A stretch of DNA of 64,000 nucleotides from Okeania sp. SIO1I7 (GCA_010672585.1 JAAHGF010000014.1:230656-294655); one strand, 5' to 3'; counted from the stretch's first letter, positions 1 to 10,788 are shown. The notes: a model not told the origin generated them from the sequence alone. Numbers and translations are program-made.

Positions 1-187
1 ATATGAAACGATGTAGTTCCAATTCCTAAATTTCCTGAATATACCAACGTTTCATCTTTTTGCTCTATCCACAGTGGGACGTGTGACGGCATCATTAATT
101 GAGCTGTCACACATGACTATATAGATAGTGCGTTATTTTATGTCCGTTTAATGCGGTTCTTAGGTACTAGGTAGTAGGTTTCAACAA

Positions 188-322
188 TTACAGCAGTTTT
201 CTAGTTGATGAGGTACAAAGTTTTATTGCTCTAGGCAACAGCTCATCTGGCAACAGCTCATCTGGGAATATAGGAATAAATAGTCTTATAGCTGTACCTC
301 ACTATCCTCAAAAGTGCTGTAA
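188..322. mobile_element. MITE-like element, family 2, copy A
   Basis: 135 bp bounded by TTACAGCAGTTTTCTAG at the left and the imperfect complement ending CAAAAGTGCTGTAA at the right. The inverted ends run about 30 bp, up to a shared GAGGTACA. A second copy lies at 21727-21856. Both copies are bordered by TA on each side. There is no coding capacity, so it must be mobilised in trans. From the TA duplication I infer an IS630/Tc1-mariner-type transposase. Confidence 0.75.
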
Positions 323-602
323 TAATTAATAATGGCTTTGTTACATTAAAGTATATAGCTGCCGCACTTGCTCCGCATCTGTACTTCATAATGCGCGGAA
401 ACTGCTGTAACTATTGGACAATAGATAGATAGAACATAAATCTTTGACAGAAAAAGGCTGAAACTTTTACCTGTAAAAGCTTTGAGGTTTAATCAGCACA
501 GCAATAACTATAGGAATTACGCAGATACGCCATATATAGCACTCAAAACTATTGTTCAATAGTAGTTAGACTCTATATATAGTGTCTTTGCGTAAGTCCT
601 GA

Positions 603-717
603 ACTATTGGACAATAGATCAATAGAACATCAATAATCGCCAAACAGAGCGTACGCGAATCAGCAGAGTAATAACTATTGGACAATAGATCAATAGAACA
701 TCAATAATCGCCAAACA
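603..717. repeat. 45-bp direct repeat, two copies
   Basis: The block beginning AACTATTGGACAATAGATCA and ending CGCCAAACAG occurs at about 603-647 and again at 673-717. The two copies are nearly identical and 70 bp apart. The first half contains the inverted repeat CTATTG..CAATAG. A shorter relative lies near 411-435 and CTATTGTTCAATAG near 548-562. Function unknown. Confidence 0.7.
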
Positions 718-781
718 GGGGGATATGGCTGCGGAATGGATGTTAAGAACGCTACTTTCATGCAACAAAGCCATTATTAAT

Positions 782-1012
782 TAGAGCTTGCTGATTAAAT
801 CTAAAAGCATTGACATATAAAGACAAGTGCCTTTTTGGAGTCGAAAAAAGTACCTGGTATCACGTCTAAAACGCTCAAAAAGGAGCATATTTTAGGCAAG
901 AGTTGGGCAGAAAAATCATTCTTACAATTGTTACTCCTACCTCTTCTAAATTCCCATTTCTCCTGTCTCCTGTCTCCTACTTCAGCAAAAAAACTTTCCA
1001 TGCGCAAACCCT
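782..1012 (+). mobile_element. MITE-like element, family 1, copy 1
   Basis: 231 bp starting TAGAGCTTGCTGATTAAAT and ending GCGCAAACCCTA, whose complement TAGGGTTTGCGC pairs with the start. It shares its interior (GTGCCTTTTTGG, AAAAAGGAGC, AGTTGGGCAGAAAAATC, TTCCCATTTCTCCTG) with copies at 3520-3765, about 14750-14975, 48105-48377 and 58162-58439, and with a short copy at 47546-47641. It encodes no protein. Confidence 0.75.
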
Positions 1013-1552
1013 AATTACTAATTATTCGGTAATTGTGATGATTTATGACGCGAGCAAGATGCTCTAATTGTCAAACACCAACCAGGCGGTTGCTATACTT
1101 AATCATCCGGACATGGTATTATATAATGTTCGGTTGAATACTTACACTTTGGAAGAAGGAAGGCAGAAGGCAGCGGGAGCTGGAGGCAGAAGGGAAGAAA
1201 GGGTTAAAAGGGATAAAGTTTTTTTATAACTGATTATCCGCAATTCGTAGCTCCCCCGGAGGGGGAACATGATATTATATAATGTCTGTTTAATAGCGTT
1301 CAGGAAAAACTTTCTTATCCTCTTGCTTCTTCTTCCCTCCTAATACCAATTTGAAAAAAGAATGTTACGAATAGTAAGAGCGATAAAAATATTCCGAAAG
1401 ATGTCCCTTGGAGAAAAAAAGATAATTTACGCCCTAAAAAATGGTATTAAAGGTATTCATTCTGACTCCTGACTCCTGACTTCCCCTCCTGGGAGGGGCT
1501 AGGGGTGGGTTGACTCCTAAGAAATACCCTAGATATTTGTAGCAAACATTTA

Positions 1553-3412
1553 TCAATTTGGTATAACTCCTGACTCCTGAGGACTGACTCCTTCATCATT
1601 AACTTTCAATTCATCAATATTCCAAAAAGCTCCACCAATAGCAGAGAATTTTAAATTATCTATACGATCGCGAACTGCTTGCAACGAAAGAGGATTTACT
1701 AAAAAAAATATAGGTAACTGTTCCGCAACAATTTGCTGAAACTGACCGTAAATTTCTCGACGTTCATTCTCATCTACCGTCTGATATCCAGCAGTAAATA
1801 AACGGTCAATTTCTTCCTCCCAACTAGAAACTTGCCAATTTTGTAGTGCTGTTTCCCCAGGTTTAGCACCAAGATTAAATTGATGAAATGAACCTGTACT
1901 TAACCAAAATAAGGAGAGTAAATTTGGCTCAAAATCTGCACCAGGAACACCAAAAGCTCCGACATAACATTCCCAATCTCTACGAAGTAATAGCTTTTCT
2001 AAAACAGTGTTGAAATTAAGCACCTGTAAATTAGCTTGAATCCCAATTTTGCTTAAATATTCTTTTACTTGAACTGCTGTATCTATCCTGAGTTTTTCTT
2101 CAGATTTTACTAAAATTGTAAATTCTACTCGGTTACCATTTTCATCTAATAATTCATTTACATTATTATATTGAAAACCAGCATCTAACAATAAACTTCT
2201 AGCTTTTTCAGGGTCATAATTATAAACCTTTAATCCTGCTTCCGGAGATAAATAATAAGGACTTTGTATTCCCAGAGCAGAATGTTGTATTGCCCCTAAA
2301 CCTCGATAAATATTATTATTTATCTGTTCACGGTCAATAGCATAAGCAACTGCTTGACGAAACGCCAAATTATTAAACCAACCAGACTTAATAGGATTTA
2401 AAAAAGGTTTACCTTCTGAATTTTTAGCTTGATTAAGATTAAAACCAACAAACTGATAACCAAATTGAGGACCACCATTATAAATCTGATATTTTCCTCG
2501 TTTTTCTTCTCGTTTCAGTAATTGAAATGCTTCGGCATCTACTCGTAGAGTATCTAGTTCCCCAGAACGAAATCTCAGCAATTGATTATCGGTTGAAGGA
2601 ATAATTTGGATAACAATTTCATCAAGATAAGGCAGTGAATTACCCATGGCATCAGAACGCCAATAAAAAGGATTTTTTTGTAAAATAATTCTTTGAGAAG
2701 GTATGTAACCTTCAAGTTTAAATGCGCCATTACTAATAATTTTTTGTGGCTCTGTGTTTGTATCCCAGGTTGATAAAAATAGGGGTTTACCATCAGCATC
2801 AATTGATAAAACAGTATCTCGCAAAACATGAGCTGGTAAAATTTTTAATTTCTCTACATATCTGAGAAATGGGGCAAATGGTTCTGGCAAAATAAATTCA
2901 ACTCTTTGTCGATCGAGCTTTTTTACAGAGGGAAAAGCACCATTACTACCAATTCTTAAAAAGTCTCTATAAACAGTAGGAATTTTTTTATTTAGATAAA
3001 TATCTTGATAGGTAAAGACAACATCATCAGCAGTTAGAGGTTCCCCATCAGACCATTTTAATCCTGAGCGTAACGTAAAGATAATTCGTCTTTTATCTTC
3101 AGACAAAATCCAAGATTCTGCTAATGCTGCTTGTAACTCACCAGTTAGACCATTTTCTGATAGTAATCCCTCGTAAATAAACGTAAAAATTCCGTATGGA
3201 GAACGAGATATTGGATAGTTAAAAGTAGGTGGCGCACTAGGAAGAGCTAAAACTAATTTTGAACTATTATTAATCTGTGAATTTAATAATATTGGACGAC
3301 AACCACTGATAAAAATCAATAAACAACATAATAAAAATCCAATTGAAGAGCGTAGCACTCGAAAAATCATAAACTTTAGGAAGAATAAAATTAATATAGT
3401 GGACTGTTTCAT
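1553..3412 (-). CDS. ABC transporter solute-binding lipoprotein, family 5 (peptide/nickel type)
   Basis: A periplasmic solute-binding protein of the SBP_bac_5 (DppA/OppA) family, which delivers oligopeptides or similar ligands to an ABC importer. A hydrophobic N-terminus leads into a lipobox (IFISGC), so a lipid-anchored exported protein is expected. Family hallmarks follow: a TFTLRSGLKWSDGEPLTADDV stretch close to the signature, AIDREQI, and a C-terminal YGQFQQIVAEQLPIFFL segment. The frame is open up to 3481, but those extra 23 codons (MWQDKGDKEDKEDKGEK...) are translated from a GACAAGG-type tandem repeat. I therefore start at the Met of MKQSTIL; a further in-frame Met lies at 3370. No clear Shine-Dalgarno precedes either. 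The last residues (GVSPQESGV) are translated from a GGAGTCA repeat. No permease or ATPase gene lies next to it, so the transporter partners are elsewhere. Confidence 0.85.
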   Translation of the reverse strand: MKQSTILILFFLKFMIFRVLRSSIGFLLCCLLIFISGCRPILLNSQINNSSKLVLALPSAPPTFNYPISRSPYGIFTFIYEGLLSENGLTGELQAALAESWILSEDKRRIIFTLRSGLKWSDGEPLTADDVVFTYQDIYLNKKIPTVYRDFLRIGSNGAFPSVKKLDRQRVEFILPEPFAPFLRYVEKLKILPAHVLRDTVLSIDADGKPLFLSTWDTNTEPQKIISNGAFKLEGYIPSQRIILQKNPFYWRSDAMGNSLPYLDEIVIQIIPSTDNQLLRFRSGELDTLRVDAEAFQLLKREEKRGKYQIYNGGPQFGYQFVGFNLNQAKNSEGKPFLNPIKSGWFNNLAFRQAVAYAIDREQINNNIYRGLGAIQHSALGIQSPYYLSPEAGLKVYNYDPEKARSLLLDAGFQYNNVNELLDENGNRVEFTILVKSEEKLRIDTAVQVKEYLSKIGIQANLQVLNFNTVLEKLLLRRDWECYVGAFGVPGADFEPNLLSLFWLSTGSFHQFNLGAKPGETALQNWQVSSWEEEIDRLFTAGYQTVDENERREIYGQFQQIVAEQLPIFFLVNPLSLQAVRDRIDNLKFSAIGGAFWNIDELKVNDEGVSPQESGVIPN

Positions 3413-3519
3413 CTTAAATGTTGCAATAGATTTTTCTCCCTTGTCTTCCTTGTCCTCCTTGTCACCCTTGTCTTGCCACAACCAAAAATTAACGCACTAT
3501 TTTAGGTGAAACAATCCAG

Positions 3520-3765
<246 letters not shown>

Positions 3766-3806
3766 ATTATTAATTATTAATTATTAATTATTAATTATTA
3801 ATTATT
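3766..3806. repeat. TTAATTA heptanucleotide tandem array
   Basis: About six copies of a 7-bp AT-only unit in the 3' flank of the cyclase gene. Similar arrays occur near 43850-43890 and 45858-45895. They resemble the short tandemly repeated heptamers (STRR) known from filamentous cyanobacteria. Confidence 0.7.
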
Positions 3807-3815
3807 AAATACTCC

Positions 3816-6800
3816 TTACTTCTGGGTAAATGCCCAAACTCCATCCCAGTTGTTCGGCACACCAGTTACTGTTAACTGCTCAATTCTTTCTAGATAAAGT
3901 TGGGATGTTTGGTCTGAAGAATTAACTGCTAAGACTTTCTCAAAATAATTCTTAGCAACAGCAAAATCTCCCAAGCGATAAAACTCTAAACCTAGTTCAA
4001 AATCTCCCTGAGTTTTTAATTTTAATTCTCGCACAGAATCTACTTCTCCATCAAGCACCTCATAAACATTAATCGGTTCATCTCTACCCTTAACAGATGC
4101 TCTATCTAAAAATCTAATTTGATATTTTTCAGGATTTTTTAAACTCTTAAAAGCCGATTCAGAAATTAATAAAGAAACTCCATAATACTTAGTCAAACCT
4201 TCTAAACGTGAAGTCAAATTCACATTATGAGAAAGTGCATCTCCTGACATCCGAGTTTCCTCTCCAATTATACCAACCATCATGTGACCCCAATGAATAC
4301 CAATTCCGATCTTCATCGGTAACAAACCCATAGCTTGTAGAGTATGATTATATTCCTGTAATGTCTGAAGTTGAGAAATAGCTGACTGTACAGCATCATC
4401 AGCGCCATCAGGAAATACTGCCATAATACCATCTCCCATAAACTTAATAATTAAACCGTTATAAGCCCGAATTTCCGGACAAACTTGTTGTAAATAACCA
4501 TTGACAAAAGCAAAAGTTTCTTGAGAAGTCATCTTTTCAGATATACTCGTAAAAGAGCGAATATCAGAAAAGAATATAGCCATTTTTTTACTCACACGAT
4601 CGCCTAAATTAACATCAATAATATTCTCTTTAGAGAGTAATTTTACATATTCGTGAGGTACAAAACGTCCATAAGCATTAGTAATTTTTGATAATTGAAG
4701 ATGAGTTTTAATCCGAGTTAATAATTCATCTTTAGCAAAAGGTTTAGTCAGATAATCATTAGCACCAAACTGGAAACCCATAACTAAATCAGCTACTTGA
4801 TTTTTAGCAGTTAACATCAAGATGGGCAAACTATGAGGAGGATATTCTTCCCGAACTTTAGCGCAGACTTCATAACCAGACATATTGGGCATCATTACAT
4901 CTAGTAAAATCATGTCAATATTCTCTTCTCTATCCAAAGCTGTCAAAGCTTCTTTTCCATTTAATGCTTGGGTGACTCTGTAGTTCTTAGCTTTGAGATG
5001 ATTATTCAAAACTTGAATATTTATAGGTTCATCATCTACAATCAAAATATGAAAGTTACTATTATAGATATTAGTATCAACAGGAGTTATTTCTTCAGAA
5101 ATTTCTACTGGTTCTTCAATATAATGAATAGTGTTTATTGTCCGAGTATTAGAAGTATCTGCTACAGTTTCTTGAGAAATTGGTAAGGTAAAACTAAAAC
5201 GAGAACCAACATCCACTTCAGACTCTACCCAAATATGACCCCCGTGAAGTTCAACTAATTGTTTTGTGACTGCTAACCCTAAACCTGTACCGCTATACTT
5301 CCTTGCTGCAGAACCTTCAGCTTGCTCAAAAGATTCAAAGATGCGCTCTAATTTCTCAGTAGGAATACCAATACCAGAATCAGAGACAGCGATCGCAAGT
5401 TTTTCCGCATCCAGACCAGAGCGGTCGCCATTTTGAGATTTTGTAGCACGACCGCTAACTAATGCGGCTGAAATTTCAATTACTCCAGATTCAGTAAATT
5501 TGATAGCATTACCAATTAAATTATAGAAAATCTGTTGCAAACGATTTTCATCAGCATAAACTGGAGGTAAATTTTTAGGAATAGTGTTGATTAATTCCAG
5601 ATTTTTCTTTTTTAAAGAAACTTGGCTTAAAGCTACCACTACTTCAACCACTCCACGCACATCAACTGGTTTAATGTGCAGTTCTAATTTTTGATGTCTG
5701 AGCTTGGAAAAGTCAAGAATATCGTTGACGAGATTAGATAGACGACGAGCGCTATAAACTATCATACTTAAGTTGGAAGAGGCGGCCGGATTTAACTCTC
5801 CAGTGTTACCTTCCAAGATAAATTCACCAAGACCAATAATCCCATTAAGTGGGGTTCGGAGTTCGTGGGAGGTGTTAGCTAAAAATTCGTCTTTGAGGCG
5901 GTCTAGTTGTTTGAGCTGCTCGTTTTGTGTTTCTAAAGTTTGAAAAGAATTTTTAAGTTGAATTGCCATGAGATTGAAAGAGTTGGCAAGTTCGCCAACT
6001 TCATCACGACGCTTAATATTAAGTTCGTTTTCCCATTTACCTTCAGCGATTTCTTTAGCCGCAGAATTAAGTTGTAAAATAGGTTGGGAAATCCAGTTCG
6101 TGGTGACTATTCCTACTAATATAGCTACAATCAAAGCAGCAAGACTGAACAAAATTGTGTTCTGAGTGTTGGTATTAATTTTTTCCATGAAGTCATTTTC
6201 AGGAACGATTACAACCACTAACCAGTCAATCCCTTTACCATCCTTAACTGGCATGATGCTAGCATAATACCACTCTCCATCAATCGGAAAATTGATTTGT
6301 TTGTTACCCTCAATTTCATCAAAATTACCGAACTCTTTTTGTAAGTGTTTAGCCGTGGAACTTACTGTAATGTTATCACTATCAATAGCAGGTAAGCGTT
6401 CAATTTTTTTCTTTTTATCAACTTCAATAGTGAGGAATGGTTGGGAAATCTGAGAACTAACAACTAAATCTCCCGATCGCTCCATAATAAAACTTTGTCC
6501 ATTGGGACTAATATTTAAGTTTGTGAGAAATTCTGTAATCCTGGTCAAACTGGTCTGATTTGCTAAAACCCCGATTAACTGGCCAGTAGAATTAAAAATG
6601 GGTCTGACAGCGGATATATCCAAAGATGTATTAGCACGAGAGAAAGCTGGATAAATAGAACTCCATGTGGGTTGACCAAGTTTTTTTGCAGCCTTATACC
6701 ATGGACGAATCCGGGGGTCATACTCTTTTACTTTCAGAAACTCTTCTGCATTACCCTGAGAATCTAGCCGATAAATTTCACGAACTGGTTGAGTAGCTAT

Positions 6801-7232
6801 AGTACGAATCCGGAAGACAATTTCACCATTATCAGGATTAAGCTCAACACCAATAAACTCTCCCTGCTCATTACCGAAAAAAAGGTCACTTTCCAAATCC
6901 CCTTCTTTGATAATTTGCCAAAAATAGCTTCGCATTGCCCCAAAATTGTAGACATCTAAATTACCACTTTCAATGGCATCATTGGTTACTCTTAGCACTT
7001 GATAAGACTTGTTGAGATAACTTAAAACGTGCTGTTCAATACGAGTGCTAATTTCTTTAGTTAACTGGTTTGCAAGAGTATCGACAGTTTGGCGTCCATT
7101 GGTAAAAGAAAAATATCCTACTAATCCCACAGCACTAACAATTTGTAGAATAAAAGGGACAATCAGGACAGTTTTCAGAGAAAGTTTGCTAAACATTTTG
7201 CCCAGTGTGAGAGATAGAGGTTTGAATACCAT
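3816..7232 (-). CDS. membrane hybrid histidine kinase / response regulator / class III adenylate cyclase
   Basis: A single-chain sensor predicted to make cAMP under phosphorelay control. Order: TM1 (about 21-42), a large periplasmic dCache-like sensor (about 45-350), TM2 (about 358-380), HAMP (about 380-435), HisKA with the phospho-acceptor in [12 protein letters not shown] (His near 455), HATPase_c with GTGLGLAV, a receiver (ILIVDDEPIN; Asp in MILLDVMMP, near 776), and a class III cyclase (about 870-1050). The cyclase keeps both metal-binding Asp (FSDIRSFT, FMGDGIMAVF), the Lys of IKFMGDG that goes with adenine selection, and Asp/Asn/Arg in GDALSHNVNLTSR. A short helical, TPR-like tail follows. 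The start at MVFKPL is uncertain: the paralogue upstream begins at the equivalent of Met13 (MFSKLSL). The intact catalytic residues suggest all three outputs are active. Confidence 0.92.
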   Translation of the reverse strand: MVFKPLSLTLGKMFSKLSLKTVLIVPFILQIVSAVGLVGYFSFTNGRQTVDTLANQLTKEISTRIEQHVLSYLNKSYQVLRVTNDAIESGNLDVYNFGAMRSYFWQIIKEGDLESDLFFGNEQGEFIGVELNPDNGEIVFRIRTIATQPVREIYRLDSQGNAEEFLKVKEYDPRIRPWYKAAKKLGQPTWSSIYPAFSRANTSLDISAVRPIFNSTGQLIGVLANQTSLTRITEFLTNLNISPNGQSFIMERSGDLVVSSQISQPFLTIEVDKKKKIERLPAIDSDNITVSSTAKHLQKEFGNFDEIEGNKQINFPIDGEWYYASIMPVKDGKGIDWLVVVIVPENDFMEKINTNTQNTILFSLAALIVAILVGIVTTNWISQPILQLNSAAKEIAEGKWENELNIKRRDEVGELANSFNLMAIQLKNSFQTLETQNEQLKQLDRLKDEFLANTSHELRTPLNGIIGLGEFILEGNTGELNPAASSNLSMIVYSARRLSNLVNDILDFSKLRHQKLELHIKPVDVRGVVEVVVALSQVSLKKKNLELINTIPKNLPPVYADENRLQQIFYNLIGNAIKFTESGVIEISAALVSGRATKSQNGDRSGLDAEKLAIAVSDSGIGIPTEKLERIFESFEQAEGSAARKYSGTGLGLAVTKQLVELHGGHIWVESEVDVGSRFSFTLPISQETVADTSNTRTINTIHYIEEPVEISEEITPVDTNIYNSNFHILIVDDEPINIQVLNNHLKAKNYRVTQALNGKEALTALDREENIDMILLDVMMPNMSGYEVCAKVREEYPPHSLPILMLTAKNQVADLVMGFQFGANDYLTKPFAKDELLTRIKTHLQLSKITNAYGRFVPHEYVKLLSKENIIDVNLGDRVSKKMAIFFSDIRSFTSISEKMTSQETFAFVNGYLQQVCPEIRAYNGLIIKFMGDGIMAVFPDGADDAVQSAISQLQTLQEYNHTLQAMGLLPMKIGIGIHWGHMMVGIIGEETRMSGDALSHNVNLTSRLEGLTKYYGVSLLISESAFKSLKNPEKYQIRFLDRASVKGRDEPINVYEVLDGEVDSVRELKLKTQGDFELGLEFYRLGDFAVAKNYFEKVLAVNSSDQTSQLYLERIEQLTVTGVPNNWDGVWAFTQK

Positions 7233-7350
7233 AAAGGCTTTAGTTTTATTTATAATATATCTCTGAACTTGAATTTAGTCACATACTATTTCACGGAAGT
7301 CAAAAGTTAAAGTTATAGAAAATCAGAGATTTATTAAATTCTTAAACAAA

Positions 7351-10300
7351 TTACTTCTTAGTAAATGCCCAAACCCCATTCCAGTTTTTTGGCACACCAG
7401 TTACGGTTAATTTATCAATTCGTTCTAGATAAAGTTGAGCTGTTTGATCTGAAGAATTAACGGCTAATACTTTCTCAAAATAATCTTTGGCAGAAACAAA
7501 ATCTCCCAAGCGATAATACTCTACACCCAATGCAAAATCCGGTTGAGTTCTTAATTTTAATTCTCGCACATAATCAATTTCTCCATCTAGAACTTCATAA
7601 ACATCAGTAGCTTTATGTCTACCTTTAACAGATGCACGGTCTAAAAATCTAATTTGATATTTTTCAGGATTTTTCAAACCCTGAAAAACTGATTCAGAAA
7701 TTAATAAAGAAACTCCATAATATTTAGTTAAACCTTCCAAACGAGCTGTCAAATTCACATTATCAGAAATTGCATCTCCTGCCATTCGATTTGGCTCTCC
7801 CACAATACCAACCATCATAAAACCTACATGGATGCCAATTCCTACCTGAATTGGGGGTAAACCTTCTGTTTGTAGGGTCTGATTATATTCTTGTAGTTTC
7901 CGAAGTTTACCGATGGCAGCTTGCACCGCATCATCAGCGCCTTCAGGAAATACTGCCATAATACCATCTCCCATAAACTTAATAATTAAACCATTTCGGT
8001 CACGAATTTCTGGGGAAACTTGTTGTAAATAACCATTCACAAAAGCAAAAGTTTCTTGAGGTGTCATGTTTTCAGATAGAGTGGTAAAAGAGCGAATATC
8101 AGAAAATAAAATTGCCATTTCTTTACTCACACGGTCTCCTAATTTCACATCAAGAATATTTTCTTTTGATAGTAATTTGACATATTCATGAGGGACAAAA
8201 CGTTCGTAGGAATTAGTAATTTTTGATAATTGAATATGAGTTTTAATCCTAATTAATAATTCATCTTTAGAAAAAGGTTTAGTCAAATAATCATTGGCAC
8301 CAAATTGGAAACCCATGACTAGATCGGCGACTTGATTTTTAGCAGTTAACATTAGGATAGGTAAACTTTGGGCAGGATATTTTTCCCTGATTTTAGCGCA
8401 GACTTCATAACCAGATATCTGAGGCATCATCACATCTAGTAAAATCATATCTATATTCTGATCAGCCTCTAAAGCAGCTAAAGCTTCTTTTCCATTGAAT
8501 GCTTGAGTAACTTGATAGTTATTGGCTTTTAAGTGGTTACTTAAAACTTGAATATTTATAGGTTCATCATCCACAATTAAAATATGAAAGTTACTATTAG
8601 CAATATCGTCCTTAATAGGAGTAATTTCTTGAGATGTTTCTACTGGATCTATAAAATAACGAATACTATTACTATTGACGGTGGAAGTAGTAGAGGTTTC
8701 TGCTATAGATTCTTGTGAAATTGGTAAGGCAAAGTAAAATCGGGAACCAACACCAACTTCAGACTCCACCCAGATATGACCCCCGTGGAGTTCGACTAAT
8801 TGTTTCGTGACTGCTAACCCTAAACCTGTACCGCCATATTTTCTGGATGTTGAACCTTCTGCTTGTTCAAAAGAGTTAAAGATGCGGTCTAGTCGATCAG
8901 CAGGAATACCGATACCAGTATCCGAAATGATAATCGTCAGTTGTTGAGATTGCTCTATATTTTGATTGGAGTATTCTGGGGCTGGAATTTGTTGATGAGG
9001 GTTTCTAGAATTGTTGCTAATTACTTCTGCCCAAATTTCGACTTTACCAGACTCAGTAAATTTAATAGCATTGCCAATTAAGTTATAGAGAATTTGTTGT
9101 AAACGATTTTCATCAGCACAGACGGGGGGTAAGTCTTTAGGAATGTGATTTACTAACTGTAGATATTTATTTTTGCTGACCAAAAATTTATTTAAGTTAA
9201 CTACTGTCTCTACTACCCCATAAATATTAATAGCTCTAATTTGTAATTCTAATGTACGGTGTCTGATTTTAGAGAAGTCAAGAATGTCGTTGACAAGATT
9301 AGATAGACGACGAGCACTAGAAACTATCATGCTTAAATTAGAGCTAGTGATTGAATTTAGCTGTGCTTGATCTCCTTCTAAAAGAAATTCGCCAATACCA
9401 ATAATGCCATTGAGAGGGGTTCGGAGTTCGTGGGAAGTGTTGGCTAAAAATTCGTCTTTGAGGCGGTCTAGTTGTTTGAGTTGTTCGTTTTTTGCTTCTA
9501 AGGCTTCAAAGGAATTCTTGAGTTGGTTGGCCATGAGGTCAAAAGAGTTGGCGAGTTCACCTACTTCGTCGCGACGGTGAATATTAAGGGTGTTTTCCCA
9601 GTGGCCTGCGGCAATGTCTTTCGCCGCAAAATTAATTTGTAAAATTGGTTGAGTAACCCAGTGAGTAGTGGCTATTCCTACAAATATAGATATCATCAAA
9701 GCGCTAAAACTTAATAAAATAGTAGTCTTGGTGTTGGCGTTGATTTGTGCCATGAAGTCATTTTCAGGCACGACTACAACCACTAACCAATCAATACCTT
9801 TACCATCTTTAACTGGCATAACTCTGGTATAGTACCAAGCTCCATCAATTAGAAATTTGAGTTTTTGATCGCTATTAATATTTTTAAAATCACCAAAATG
9901 TTCTTGCAGTTGTTCGACAGTAGCGCTTAGTGTAGGGTCATTACTTTCAATCGCAGGTAAACGTTCTATCTTCCGCTTTTTGCCCTCTCCAGTAATGATA
10001 AATGGTGTCTTAATTTCAGAACTGACTACTAAATCTCCCGATCGCTCGATAATAAAACTCTGTCCGTTAGGACTGATATATAAGTCACTCAGGAAATTTG
10101 TAACTTGCACGAGAGTAGTTTTGTTCGAGAGAACTCCCATTAACTGCCCACTGGAGTTGAAAATAGGTCTGACTGCGGATATGTCTAAGGAAGTATTTTC
10201 ACGGGAAAAGGAGGCAAAAATTGGACTCCAGGTTGGTTCACCTAGCTGCTTTGCTGCTTTATACCATGGGCGATCGCGAGGGTCATAAGCTTTTCCTTTT

Positions 10301-10758
10301 AAATATTCGCTGATGTTACCTTGATTGTTCAGTAAGTAAGTTTCCCGAATAGGTTGAGTCGTAAAGTTACGAATTTTAAAAAGAATATCTCCATCTTCTA
10401 AACGTTCAACACCAATAAATTCTCCTTCTTCATTGCCAAAGAAAAGATAGTCTTCTAAATCTTGTTCTTTTACCACTTGCCAAAAGTAAAGTCTCAGACC
10501 ACCAAAATCATCAACATCTAAATTTCCACTTTCTATGGCATCATTGGTTACTCTTAAAACTTGATAAGATTTATTTAGATATCCTAAAACGTGCTGTTCA
10601 ATACCACTGCTAATTTTTTGGGTTAACTGGTTAGCAAGATTATCAACGGTTTGTCGCCCATTGATCAAAGAAAAATATCCCACTAATCCCACAGCACCAA
10701 AGATTTGTAGAACAAAAGGAACAATGAGGACTGTTTTCAGGGGAAATTTGCTAAACAT
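7351..10758 (-). CDS. membrane hybrid histidine kinase / response regulator / class III adenylate cyclase (tandem paralogue)
   Basis: Same architecture and order as the 3816-7232 protein and clearly a tandem duplicate: TM, dCache-like sensor, TM, HAMP, HisKA ([12 protein letters not shown]), HATPase_c (GTGLGLAV), receiver (MILLDVMMPQ) and adenylate cyclase (FSDIRSFT, FMGDGIMAVF, GDAISDNVNLTAR). All catalytic positions are kept. The copies differ most in the sensor half and in the linker between HATPase_c and receiver, so they may sense different ligands. The start is Met at 10758 (MFSKFPLK). Upstream DNA still matches the longer N-terminus of the other copy (TTC ... CCT CTA TCT ... AAA ATG, in frame), but homology stops at about 10788, where the tnpB element begins and gives an in-frame TAG. 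The original first codons and native promoter are therefore probably lost. Expression would need a promoter in the element. Confidence 0.9.
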   Translation of the reverse strand: MFSKFPLKTVLIVPFVLQIFGAVGLVGYFSLINGRQTVDNLANQLTQKISSGIEQHVLGYLNKSYQVLRVTNDAIESGNLDVDDFGGLRLYFWQVVKEQDLEDYLFFGNEEGEFIGVERLEDGDILFKIRNFTTQPIRETYLLNNQGNISEYLKGKAYDPRDRPWYKAAKQLGEPTWSPIFASFSRENTSLDISAVRPIFNSSGQLMGVLSNKTTLVQVTNFLSDLYISPNGQSFIIERSGDLVVSSEIKTPFIITGEGKKRKIERLPAIESNDPTLSATVEQLQEHFGDFKNINSDQKLKFLIDGAWYYTRVMPVKDGKGIDWLVVVVVPENDFMAQINANTKTTILLSFSALMISIFVGIATTHWVTQPILQINFAAKDIAAGHWENTLNIHRRDEVGELANSFDLMANQLKNSFEALEAKNEQLKQLDRLKDEFLANTSHELRTPLNGIIGIGEFLLEGDQAQLNSITSSNLSMIVSSARRLSNLVNDILDFSKIRHRTLELQIRAINIYGVVETVVNLNKFLVSKNKYLQLVNHIPKDLPPVCADENRLQQILYNLIGNAIKFTESGKVEIWAEVISNNSRNPHQQIPAPEYSNQNIEQSQQLTIIISDTGIGIPADRLDRIFNSFEQAEGSTSRKYGGTGLGLAVTKQLVELHGGHIWVESEVGVGSRFYFALPISQESIAETSTTSTVNSNSIRYFIDPVETSQEITPIKDDIANSNFHILIVDDEPINIQVLSNHLKANNYQVTQAFNGKEALAALEADQNIDMILLDVMMPQISGYEVCAKIREKYPAQSLPILMLTAKNQVADLVMGFQFGANDYLTKPFSKDELLIRIKTHIQLSKITNSYERFVPHEYVKLLSKENILDVKLGDRVSKEMAILFSDIRSFTTLSENMTPQETFAFVNGYLQQVSPEIRDRNGLIIKFMGDGIMAVFPEGADDAVQAAIGKLRKLQEYNQTLQTEGLPPIQVGIGIHVGFMMVGIVGEPNRMAGDAISDNVNLTARLEGLTKYYGVSLLISESVFQGLKNPEKYQIRFLDRASVKGRHKATDVYEVLDGEIDYVRELKLRTQPDFALGVEYYRLGDFVSAKDYFEKVLAVNSSDQTAQLYLERIDKLTVTGVPKNWNGVWAFTKK

Positions 10759-10788
10759 TTTGCCCAGGTTAAAAGATAGAGGTGTGAA

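Larger units (their letters stand above)
1..1552. other. gene-poor repeat-rich stretch
   Basis: I see no convincing gene here. It holds a TA-flanked inverted-repeat element (188-322), a 45-bp direct repeat (603-647 and 673-717, with a partial third copy near 411-435), a 231-bp inverted-repeat element (782-1012), two palindromic CCGGACAT-type motifs (about 1106-1134 and 1266-1292), a CCCCTCCTGGGAGGGG palindrome unit (about 1481-1513) and GACTCCT heptamer repeats. A 68-codon reading frame at 801-1007 lies entirely within the repeat element and recurs with it, so I do not call it a gene. Confidence 0.7.

Noticed and set aside
801..1007. 68-codon reading frame
   Set aside because: It lies wholly inside a family 1 repeat element, and the other copies do not keep the frame.
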